Positions 1-6,575 of a DNA stretch of 12,084 bases are shown here, in pieces (position 1 is the first letter of the stretch; each line of letters begins with the position of its first letter). The notes beneath the pieces are model-generated. The model worked only from the letters and a program-made list of their open reading frames with translations. It searched no databases and was not told the DNA's origin. The translations under genes and the position numbers were made by a program. This stretch comes from JBQTIU01 sp052387815 (lineage in GTDB: Bacteria > Pseudomonadota > Alphaproteobacteria > CACIAM-22H2), in NCBI GenBank assembly GCA_052387815.1, contig JBQTIU010000107.1, forward strand, positions 1 to 12,084, written 5' to 3'.

Positions 1-213
1 CGGCGGGACGTCGCGGCGCCGGCGGCCTTGACCGCTCCGCTCGTCCGCCTGCCGCCCGGCATTCGAACGAATTTCACGCGAACAAGGGCGCCCGCGCGCC
101 CGTTCCAGGTTTCATGTGGATTGGTGACTTCGTCCGGACAGCCCGCAGGGCTGCAGGAGGCCGATACACAAGATCGCAGGTCCGTCGGTTAACGATCCTT
201 TGGGAGGAAAGCT
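1..213. other. Upstream region of TRAP operon, no certain gene
   Basis: No gene can be assigned confidently here. A 12-base inverted repeat (ATTCG-AA-CGAAT, 61-72) could be an operator. On the minus strand an ATG at 62 opens a frame of about 20 codons to the left edge, which could be the start of a divergent gene such as a transporter regulator, but it has no clear ribosome binding site. On the plus strand one frame ends with TGA at 28-30 and could be the tail of an upstream gene. No convincing -35/-10 pair was found for the TRAP operon. The ribosome binding site of the binding-protein gene (GGAGG, 203-207) lies at the right end. Confidence 0.35.
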
Positions 214-1350
214 GTGAAGGAAACGAAAGAGAACAAGACCCTGTCGCGCCGCAAGCTGCTGAAGGGTGGTGCCGTGGCGGTCGGCGCGACGGCGGCGAGC
301 ACACTGGCCGCCCCTGCGGTGGTCGGCCAGAGCCCGATTGTGGTGAAGATGCAGACGTCCTGGCCGTCGTCCGACATCTGGATGGAGTTTGCCAAGGAGT
401 ACGTCGACCGGGTCGACCAGATGTCCGGCGGCCGCGTGAAGGTCGATCTGCTGCCGGCCGGCGCCGTGGTCGGCGCCTTCCAGGTGCTCGACGCGGTGAA
501 CGACGGCGTGCTCGATTCCGCCCACACCGTGCCGGTCTACTGGTACGGCAAGCACAAGGCCGCCTCGCTGTTCGGCACCGGCCCGGTGTTCGGCGGCAGC
601 GCGACCACCATGATGGCGTGGTTCTACCAGGGCGGCGGCGCCGACCTCTACAAGGAGCTGACGCAGGACATCCTCGGCCTCGGCGTCTATGGCTTCTACG
701 GCTTCCCGATGCCGGCCCAGCCGTTCGGCTGGTTCAAGAACCCGGTGTCCACCGTCGCGGACGTGCAGGGCTTCAAGTTCCGCAGCGTCGGCCTCGCGGC
801 CGACCTGCTGTCGCGTCTCGGCATGAGCGTGGCGCAGCTGCCGGGCGGCGAGATCGGGCCGGCCATGGAGCGCGGCGTGATCGACGCCTTCGAGTTCAAC
901 AACCCGACCTCCGACCGCCGCTTCGGGGCCCAGGACGTGGCCAAGTACTACATGATGGGCAGCTACCATCAGGCCACGGAATACTTCGAGATCATGCTCA
1001 ACAAGGCGAAGTACAACGCGCTGCCCAAGGAGCACCAGGCGATCCTGCGCTACGCCGCCGAGGCGGTGTCGTCCGCCAACGAGTGGAAGGGCCAGGACTA
1101 CTATTCCAAGGACCTGCAGGAGCTGATCACCAAAGACAAGGTCAACGTCCTCCGCACCCCGAAGGACGTGTTCGAGGCCCAGATCAAGGCGTGGGACGGC
1201 CTGATCGAAACGCTGGGCAAGGACCCGTTCATGAAGAAGGTGATGGAGTCCCAGAAGGCGTGGGTGAAGCGGGTCGTCTACTACGAGATGTTGAACGCAG
1301 CCGATTATCGCACGGCTTACGAGCATCACTTCGCCAAGTTGCCGATCTGA
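214..1350 (+). CDS. TRAP transporter substrate-binding protein, DctP family, Tat signal
   Basis: Periplasmic binding protein of a tripartite ATP-independent (TRAP) transporter; it captures the solute and delivers it to the QM permease encoded next. The start is GTG, six bases after a strong GGAGG. The N-terminus has a twin-arginine signal (SRRKLLK at residues 11-17, then a hydrophobic Ala/Gly/Val stretch to about residue 39), so it is probably exported folded by Tat. Family features seen: the KFR motif with Arg190, at the position of the arginine that usually pairs with a substrate carboxylate, and the PGGEI...AMERGVIDA segment at about 210-225. Length (378 residues) is normal. The DATEW-like motif of alpha-keto-acid binders reads DAFEF here, so the ligand may differ. 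The closest broad class is the mannitol/chloroaromatic-type TRAP binding proteins. The substrate cannot be read from sequence; an organic acid is the default inference. Confidence 0.93.
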   Translation: MKETKENKTLSRRKLLKGGAVAVGATAASTLAAPAVVGQSPIVVKMQTSWPSSDIWMEFAKEYVDRVDQMSGGRVKVDLLPAGAVVGAFQVLDAVNDGVLDSAHTVPVYWYGKHKAASLFGTGPVFGGSATTMMAWFYQGGGADLYKELTQDILGLGVYGFYGFPMPAQPFGWFKNPVSTVADVQGFKFRSVGLAADLLSRLGMSVAQLPGGEIGPAMERGVIDAFEFNNPTSDRRFGAQDVAKYYMMGSYHQATEYFEIMLNKAKYNALPKEHQAILRYAAEAVSSANEWKGQDYYSKDLQELITKDKVNVLRTPKDVFEAQIKAWDGLIETLGKDPFMKKVMESQKAWVKRVVYYEMLNAADYRTAYEHHFAKLPI

Positions 1351-1385
1351 CCGGCAACGCTCGTCACGGCCGGTGCCGTGTGGGG

Positions 1386-1413
1386 CGGGGCGGCGCGTTC
1401 TCGCGCCGCCCCG
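1386..1413 (+). terminator. Strong hairpin between binding-protein and permease genes
   Basis: A perfect 12-base-pair GC stem (arms 1386-1397 and 1402-1413) with a TTCT loop lies 36 bases after the binding-protein stop codon. It is followed by a weak, T-containing stretch (TCTATTCC) rather than a proper T-run. In transporter operons such hairpins commonly act as partial terminators or 3' stabilisers, so that the binding protein is made in excess over the permeases. That role here is inferred from position and structure. Confidence 0.6.
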
Positions 1414-1469
1414 TCTATTCCTCGGGGGGACACGCGGCCGCGCTCGGGGGTGACGGGGGGTGAGAGGCG

Positions 1470-2078
1470 ATGACGCGATTCCTGCTTTTCATCGACCTGG
1501 TCAGCACCTGGGTCGGCAAGTGCGCCGCCTGGCTGATCCTGGTGCTGACGTTCGCCGTCAGCTACGAGGTCTTCGTGCGCTACGTCGTCTCGAGGCCCAC
1601 CACCTGGGCCTACGACGTGAGCTACATGACCTATGGCGCGCTGTTCCTGATGGCTGGGGCGTATACGCTTTCGCGTAACGGCCACGTCCGCGGCGACATG
1701 GTCTACCGCCTATGGCCGGCGCGCGTGCAGGCCACCGTCGACCTTGTTCTTTACCTGATCTTCTTTTTCCCGGGCGTGCTCGCGCTCATCTACTCTGGGT
1801 TCCTGTTCGCGAGGATGTCGTGGCTGTTCAAGGAGGTCAGCATCTTCAGCCCGGCCGGAGCGCCGATCTTCCCGCTCAAGAGTCTGATCCCGCTCACCGG
1901 CGTGCTGCTGTTCCTGCAAGGGGTGGCGGAAGTCATTCGCTGCATCCTGTGCCTTCGCACCGGCGCATGGCCGAAGCGACTGCATGACGTCGAGGAGACG
2001 GAGAGCGTGATCCTGCACGAACGCGAGCACGCCGCCGAACGCGGCGAAAAGACCACGCCGGTTGCGACGGGAGCCTGA
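1470..2078 (+). CDS. TRAP transporter small permease, DctQ family
   Basis: Four-helix small membrane subunit of the TRAP transporter, which pairs with the large DctM-type subunit in the inner membrane. Four hydrophobic segments are visible at about residues 17-38, 48-68, 86-108 and 130-154. The first ends in the typical EVFVRYV motif, and the second holds the WAYD...Y..GALFLMAGAYTL pattern of the family. The 202-residue length is normal to slightly long, because a charged tail of about 45 residues follows the last helix and is probably cytoplasmic. A short GAGAGG lies just upstream of the ATG. The stop codon is two bases before the start of the large permease gene, so the two are very likely translationally coupled. 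Confidence 0.92.
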   Translation: MTRFLLFIDLVSTWVGKCAAWLILVLTFAVSYEVFVRYVVSRPTTWAYDVSYMTYGALFLMAGAYTLSRNGHVRGDMVYRLWPARVQATVDLVLYLIFFFPGVLALIYSGFLFARMSWLFKEVSIFSPAGAPIFPLKSLIPLTGVLLFLQGVAEVIRCILCLRTGAWPKRLHDVEETESVILHEREHAAERGEKTTPVATGA

Positions 2079-2080
2079 AC

Positions 2081-3436
2081 ATGACCGACCCGCAAGTTGC
2101 CATGCTGATGCTGGTGGTGTTCCTCTTCGTCCTCATGCTCGGCTTCCCGATCGCCTTCTCTCTGATCGCCATGGGAGTCGGATTCGGCTACTACGCATTC
2201 GCAACGCCCAACCAGCTCGACAACATCTTCGACAACCGCATCTTCTCGCTGCTCGTGCAGAAGACCTTCGAGGTCACCACCAACGACGTGCTGACGGCGG
2301 TGCCGCTGTTCCTGTTCATGGGCTACGTGGTGGAACGGTCCAACATCCTCGACCGCCTGTTCCATTCCATCCAGATCGCGGCCAAGGACGTGCCGGGATC
2401 GCTGGCGGTGGCGACCCTCGTCACCTGCGCCATGTTCGCGACCGCCACTGGCATCGTCGGCGCGGTAGTGACGCTGATGGGCCTGCTCGCCTTTCCCGCC
2501 ATGCTGCGCGCCGGCTACGACACCAAGCTCGCGGCCGGCGTGGTGTGCGCGGGCGGGACCCTCGGCATCCTGATCCCGCCCAGCATTCTCCTCATCGTGT
2601 ACGCGGCCACCGCCGGCATCTCGGCGGTCAGGCTTTATGCCGCCGCCATGTTCCCCGGCTTTTTGCTCGCCGGTCTCTACATCGTGTACGTGATCATCCG
2701 GACGGTCTTGAACCCGAAGCTCGCGCCCAAGCTGCCCAAGCAGGCGACGGAAATCCCGTTGATCGAGGTGGCATGGGCGCTGTTGACCTCGTTTTTCCCG
2801 CTCGCACTTCTCATCATGATGGTGCTGGGCGCCATCCTGTTCGGCCTGGCGACACCGTCGGAAGCCGCCGGCGTCGGCGCGCTGGGCAGCCTCTTGCTCG
2901 CCGCCGGCTATCGGGAGCTCGATTTCCAGCGGGTCAAGGAATCGGTGTACCTGACGGCGCGCGCGACCGCGATGGTCTGCTTTCTCTTCATGGGCTCGTG
3001 GATCTTTGCATCGGTATTTGCCTACCTCGGCGGACAAGCGGTGGTCGAGAGATTCGTCCTCTCCCTTGACCTATCGTCCACGCAGTTTCTGCTCCTCACC
3101 CAGATCATCATCTTCCTGCTCGGCTGGCCCTTGGAGTGGACCGAGATCATCATCATCTTCGTGCCGATCTTCTTGCCGCTGCTCGACGATTTCGGGGTCG
3201 ATCCCATCTTCTTCGGCATCCTGATCGCCCTCAACATCCAGACCGCGTTCAACACGCCGCCGGTGGCGATGGCGGCGTTCTATCTGAAAGGGGTGGCGCC
3301 GCCGGGGGTGGAATTGACGCACATCTTCGCCGGCGCGCTGCCGTTCGTGTCCATGGTCTTCCTCAGCATGGCCATCGTCTACATATTCCCGGAAATCGTC
3401 TTGTGGCTTCCCCGCTACCTCTACACGCCAAGGTAA
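2081..3436 (+). CDS. TRAP transporter large permease, DctM family
   Basis: Large membrane subunit that forms the ion-coupled (normally sodium-driven) transport pathway of the TRAP system. It is 451 residues long and mostly hydrophobic, with about 12 membrane segments. Family motifs are clear: LGFPIAFSL near the N-terminus, PLFLFMGYVVERS at about 72-84, the Gly-rich segment ending GGTLGILIPPSI at about 155-170, ATPSEAAGVGALG at about 262-274, and NTPPVAMAAFYLKGVAP near residues 391-407. The N- and C-terminal halves show the inverted-repeat character of this fold. GGGAG at 2069-2073, inside the end of the preceding gene, serves as ribosome binding site. The next gene begins 22 bases after the stop, with no terminator between them. 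Confidence 0.94.
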   Translation: MTDPQVAMLMLVVFLFVLMLGFPIAFSLIAMGVGFGYYAFATPNQLDNIFDNRIFSLLVQKTFEVTTNDVLTAVPLFLFMGYVVERSNILDRLFHSIQIAAKDVPGSLAVATLVTCAMFATATGIVGAVVTLMGLLAFPAMLRAGYDTKLAAGVVCAGGTLGILIPPSILLIVYAATAGISAVRLYAAAMFPGFLLAGLYIVYVIIRTVLNPKLAPKLPKQATEIPLIEVAWALLTSFFPLALLIMMVLGAILFGLATPSEAAGVGALGSLLLAAGYRELDFQRVKESVYLTARATAMVCFLFMGSWIFASVFAYLGGQAVVERFVLSLDLSSTQFLLLTQIIIFLLGWPLEWTEIIIIFVPIFLPLLDDFGVDPIFFGILIALNIQTAFNTPPVAMAAFYLKGVAPPGVELTHIFAGALPFVSMVFLSMAIVYIFPEIVLWLPRYLYTPR

Positions 3437-3458
3437 GGGGCCGGGTTCGCGAGCGAGG

Positions 3459-4793
3459 ATGAGCGAGGACGCGCTCGAGCAGATGCCGGCGAGCGAAGCG
3501 GCGGCCGCCATCCGCGCGGGGCGGATCACGGCGCGCGAGCTGACCGAGGCCTGCCTGGCCCGCATCGACCGCCTCGAGGGCACGGTCGGGGCGTGGGCCT
3601 TCCTCGACCGCGCCCACGCGCTGGCCCAGGCCGATGCGGCGGACGATGCACACCGCCACGGCCGGCCGCACGGTCCCCTGCACGGGGTTCCCGTCGGCAT
3701 CACCGACGTCTGCGACACCAGCGACATGCCGACCGAGGACGGCACGCCCCTCAATGCCGGCCGCACGCCCCGGCGCGATGCGGCCGTGGTTGCGCGGCTG
3801 CGCCAAGCCGGCGCCGTCATCATGGGCAAGACGGTGACGACCGAACTCGCCGTCGGCGCGCCCGGCAAGACCGCCAATCCCCACGATCCCGCGCGCACGC
3901 CGGGCGGCTCCTCCAGCGGCGCGGCGGCGGCGGTGGCGTCGTTCATGGTGGCGCTCGCGGTCGGTGGCCCGGCCAGCGGCGCGGTGATCTGCCCGGCGTC
4001 TTACTGCGGCGTCTACGGCTATACGCTGAGCCACGGCCTGATCCCGCGCAATGGCGTCCTCAGGCTGTCGCGCACGCTCGACCAGGTCGGCGTAGTGGCG
4101 CGCTCGGTCGAGGACCTGGCCCTCATCGCCGACTGCCTGACGGGGTACGACGAGGACGATCCCGACACGCGGCCGATGGCGCGTCCGCCCCTGGTGGCAA
4201 CCGCGACGTCCGCGCCCCCGCTGCCGCCCCGGCTCGCCTTCGTCCCGTCGCCGGTGTGGGAGCGGGCTGACGACGAGACCAAGGAGGCGTTCGGCGAACT
4301 GGTGGAGGCGCTCGGCGAGCGCATCGAGCGCATCGACCTGCCGGAGCCGTTCGCGCGCGCCCTCGACTGGCACCGCACGATCCTGGAGACCGACCTCGCC
4401 GTCAACCTGGCCGAGGCGTACGAGCGGGGCCGCGACAGGCTCGGCGGCACCTTGCGCGAGATGATCGAGCGCGGCCGGCGCCACCTGGCGTTCGACTATA
4501 TGCGCGCCATCAACGCCGTCCCGATTCTGAACGACGGGCTGAACGAGGCCTTCGCCGCCTACGACGCCTTCGTCACGCCGGCCGCCACGGGAGTCGCGCC
4601 GATCGGCCGGGAATCGACAGCAAGCCCGGTCTTCTGCACTCTGTGGACGCTGTGCGGCCTGCCCGCCGTGACCCTGCCGCTGATGCGGAACGAGGCCGGG
4701 CTTCCGATCGGCGTGCAGCTCGTCGGAGCGCGCGACAACGATGCACGCCTGCTGCGCACGGCCCGCTGGCTGGCCGGGCTGGAGTTGAACTAG
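3459..4793 (+). CDS. Amidase-signature-family protein lacking catalytic Ser and Lys (pseudo-amidase)
   Basis: Full-length (444 residues) member of the amidase signature family, with the usual N-terminal helices, Gly/Ser-rich core (TPGGSSSGAAAAVA, 147-160), DQVGVVARSVEDLALI segment and the closing CGLPAVTLPL...GVQLVG motif (419-433). Active members use a Lys/cis-Ser/Ser triad. Compared with the well-known GatA pattern, the lysine of G-I-K-D is Thr82 (ACC, 3702-3704). The nucleophile of TGGSIR is Ala175 (GCG, 3981-3983), and the arginine after it is shifted or lost, the segment reading SGAVIC. The middle residue, Ser151, is kept, and the 24-residue spacing from Ser151 to Ala175 matches the family. 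Ordinary amide hydrolysis is therefore unlikely. The open frame is intact, which argues for selection. It is probably co-transcribed with the TRAP permease (22-base gap). Plant Toc64 is a known inactive relative used for binding. A role as a solute-binding, scaffold or regulatory protein is inference only. Confidence 0.88.
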   Translation: MSEDALEQMPASEAAAAIRAGRITARELTEACLARIDRLEGTVGAWAFLDRAHALAQADAADDAHRHGRPHGPLHGVPVGITDVCDTSDMPTEDGTPLNAGRTPRRDAAVVARLRQAGAVIMGKTVTTELAVGAPGKTANPHDPARTPGGSSSGAAAAVASFMVALAVGGPASGAVICPASYCGVYGYTLSHGLIPRNGVLRLSRTLDQVGVVARSVEDLALIADCLTGYDEDDPDTRPMARPPLVATATSAPPLPPRLAFVPSPVWERADDETKEAFGELVEALGERIERIDLPEPFARALDWHRTILETDLAVNLAEAYERGRDRLGGTLREMIERGRRHLAFDYMRAINAVPILNDGLNEAFAAYDAFVTPAATGVAPIGRESTASPVFCTLWTLCGLPAVTLPLMRNEAGLPIGVQLVGARDNDARLLRTARWLAGLELN

Positions 4794-4841
4794 ACGCCGC
4801 GCCGCCATCGGGCGCGCCCGGCATGACAAGGGAGAACGGAC

Positions 4842-5024
4842 TTGCTCATCGCTAACCTGGTCGCCGGCATCATCGGCATCGTGCTGGTGGTCGCCTTTCT
4901 CGGCACCCTGATGGTGTGGCTGAAATCCGTTCCCCTCATCATCATCATGCTCGGCGTCATCGCCTTGATGATCTACGATTTCGCCAAGACTCTGAAGGAG
5001 GGCAACGGCACCCCGGGCGGCTGA
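4842..5024 (+). CDS. Small two-helix membrane protein (60 aa) of the TRAP operon
   Basis: Not a family I recognise. The start is TTG at 4842, seven bases after AAGGGAG (4828-4834), which is a good ribosome binding site and the main reason to accept this start. The protein has two hydrophobic segments, about residues 3-27 and 29-46, split by a single Lys-Ser-Val-Pro turn (28-31). A short polar, glycine-rich tail (DFAKTLKEGNGTPGG) closes it. It is likely an inner-membrane hairpin protein. It follows the pseudo-amidase by 48 bases in the same direction, so it probably belongs to the operon, perhaps as an accessory to the TRAP permease or as an anchor for the pseudo-amidase. A weak six-base-pair hairpin overlaps its stop (5016-5032). 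The function is unknown. Confidence 0.7.
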   Translation: MLIANLVAGIIGIVLVVAFLGTLMVWLKSVPLIIIMLGVIALMIYDFAKTLKEGNGTPGG

Positions 5025-5206
5025 GCGCCGCCGTCCGTCGCCTTCGCACCTCCTCGAATAGAGGGCGAACACGCCGGACAACGGATGTGCTACGGACAAA
5101 TCGGGCGGTCGTCCTTCTCGCCGTCCCGGCGGTGTGGTAGGTTGGCCGAAGCGGGCCGCCCATACGAGGCAGCCGGCGAACCGAACCTAAACAGGGAGGA
5201 GATACC

Positions 5207-6379
5207 ATGGAACGAGCTTGGCTCCGCCGAGGCGCCAGCCTCGGCGCGTTGCTCGCGGGGTTGGCATTGGCCACCCCCGGCGAGGCGCAGATCGCCGTTT
5301 CGGCCAACGACAACAAGGTCGTGCTGGTGGACGGCGTCGTTGTCGCCGTGCGCAATCCGCCGCCCGATACGGCAACGATCATCGACCTCGGCCAGTCGCC
5401 GCCCAAGGTGCTGGCCGAGCTTGACGTGCCGACGAGCGTCGTCGGCCCGCCGCTCGGCGTCGCGATTACGCCCGATGAGGGCCTGGCGTTGGTGACCTCA
5501 ACGACGAAAATCGACCCCAACGACCCCGGCAAGACGATCGCCGACAACCGCCTCACCGTCATCGACCTCAAGACGTCGCCTCCGAAAGTGATCGCCACCC
5601 TCGAGAGCGGCGCCTCGCCGGCCGGACTGTCGATCAACCGGCAAGGGAACCTCGCGCTCGTCGCCAACCGCGGTGAAGGCACGGTGTCGGTGTTCGGCAT
5701 CAGCGGCAAGAGCGTGATGCCGCTCGGCAAGGTGACGATCGCCAATGCCGCGTCGGGGGTGAGTCATGTCGCCTTCACGCCGGACGGCCGGACCGCCCTG
5801 GTCACGCGCGACGGTGACTTTTTCATCTCCGTGCTGTCGATCGACGGCACCAAGGTCGAACTCGCCAAGCGTGACATCAGCGCGGGTTTGCGCCCCTACG
5901 CGCTCGACATCAGCGCCGATGGCGCGATCGCCGTGGTCGCCAATATCGGCCGTGGCGGAGGCGACAGCGACACGGTGAGCGTCATCGACCTGAAGGCGCG
6001 CCCGCCGCGCGTCGTCGAGACCGTCACGGTCGGCCAGACTCCCGAGAGCATCAAGCTGTCGCCCGACGGCCGGCTGTGCGCCGTCGTGGTGATGAACGGC
6101 AGCAACAAGCCGAAACAGTCGCCCTTCTACGCCGACTCCGGCAAGCTGGTCCTGTTCCGGGTCGATGGCACGCGGCTCATCCGCCATGCCGAGGCCCCCC
6201 TTGGGCACTGGTCCCAGGGCGTCGCGTTCTCCGCCGACAGCCGGACGATCCTCGTTCAGAACATGGTCGAGAAGGATATCCAGGTCTTTCGGGCCGAAGG
6301 CGGGACGCTGCGCGACACGGGCCAGAGGATCAAGGTGAACGGCGGCCCGGCCGGGATTCGCACGGCCGACAAGCCCTAG
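5207..6379 (+). CDS. Secreted YVTN-type beta-propeller protein
   Basis: A 390-residue protein with a Sec-type signal peptide (Arg-rich start, hydrophobic core at residues 10-23, probable cut after Gly-Glu-Ala at 25-27), so periplasmic or exported. The mature part is made of repeated blades of the form 'G..ALV.N...G.VSVIDL', seen at roughly residues 35-62, 84-112, 130-160, 180-206, 219-255, 275-320 and 336-365. This indicates a seven-bladed propeller of the YVTN/lactonase-like superfamily. No haem-binding CxxCH or clear catalytic motif was seen, so enzymatic activity should not be assumed. A strong AGGGAGGAG (5193-5201) precedes the ATG. It lies 182 bases after the small membrane gene, so it may be the last gene of the TRAP operon or have its own promoter. 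A weak candidate is TTCTCG (5115-5120), 17 bases, TAGGTT (5138-5143). Confidence 0.85.
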   Translation: MERAWLRRGASLGALLAGLALATPGEAQIAVSANDNKVVLVDGVVVAVRNPPPDTATIIDLGQSPPKVLAELDVPTSVVGPPLGVAITPDEGLALVTSTTKIDPNDPGKTIADNRLTVIDLKTSPPKVIATLESGASPAGLSINRQGNLALVANRGEGTVSVFGISGKSVMPLGKVTIANAASGVSHVAFTPDGRTALVTRDGDFFISVLSIDGTKVELAKRDISAGLRPYALDISADGAIAVVANIGRGGGDSDTVSVIDLKARPPRVVETVTVGQTPESIKLSPDGRLCAVVVMNGSNKPKQSPFYADSGKLVLFRVDGTRLIRHAEAPLGHWSQGVAFSADSRTILVQNMVEKDIQVFRAEGGTLRDTGQRIKVNGGPAGIRTADKP

Positions 6380-6575
6380 TACCTGCTTTCATAGAAGGAT
6401 GTGTCGTCAGACGGAAGCGGGCGGCTGGTGGCCAGGAGCGAAGCCGCCGGCGATGCTGGGCGCATCGGCGGGGTCCCCACGCGATCGTCCGATCGCGTGG
6501 GGTGCCCTGGCAAGGCCCCGTGACGCGACCTCGCGGCCAAAATCGGCGCATCCCTGCGGGTTGCGGGATAGTCTC
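6380..6575. repeat. Palindrome-rich gap between converging genes, possible dispersed repeat
   Basis: This stretch separates the propeller gene from hemY, which point at each other. It holds two adjacent hairpins: an imperfect one at 6447-6471 (core arms GATGC/GCATC) and a perfect one at 6475-6502. No gene is convincing here, although several frames are open on both strands because of the high GC. The dense palindromes between two gene ends look like a REP-type intergenic element. Copy number cannot be judged from one window, so the repeat label is tentative. Confidence 0.35.
6475..6502. terminator. Perfect 13-bp hairpin, likely bidirectional terminator
   Basis: Arms 6475-6487 and 6490-6502 (CCCCACGCGATCG and its exact complement) are separated by only TC. 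No T-run follows on either strand, so it is not a classical intrinsic terminator. Its position between two converging gene ends fits a bidirectional terminator or RNA 3'-end stabiliser. Confidence 0.5.

Noticed and set aside
112..1329. Long minus-strand open frame opposite the binding-protein gene
   Set aside because: Composition is His/Arg/Val-rich without family motifs; it is the GC-driven shadow of a clear DctP-type gene.
3459..4793. Calling the amidase-family gene an active amidase or GatA
   Set aside because: The catalytic Lys and nucleophilic Ser are replaced by Thr82 and Ala175, and no gatB or gatC lies nearby.
3363..5099. 578-codon minus-strand open frame opposite the pseudo-amidase gene
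   Set aside because: Arg/Gly/His-rich with no recognisable domain; the plus-strand amidase-family frame is certain.
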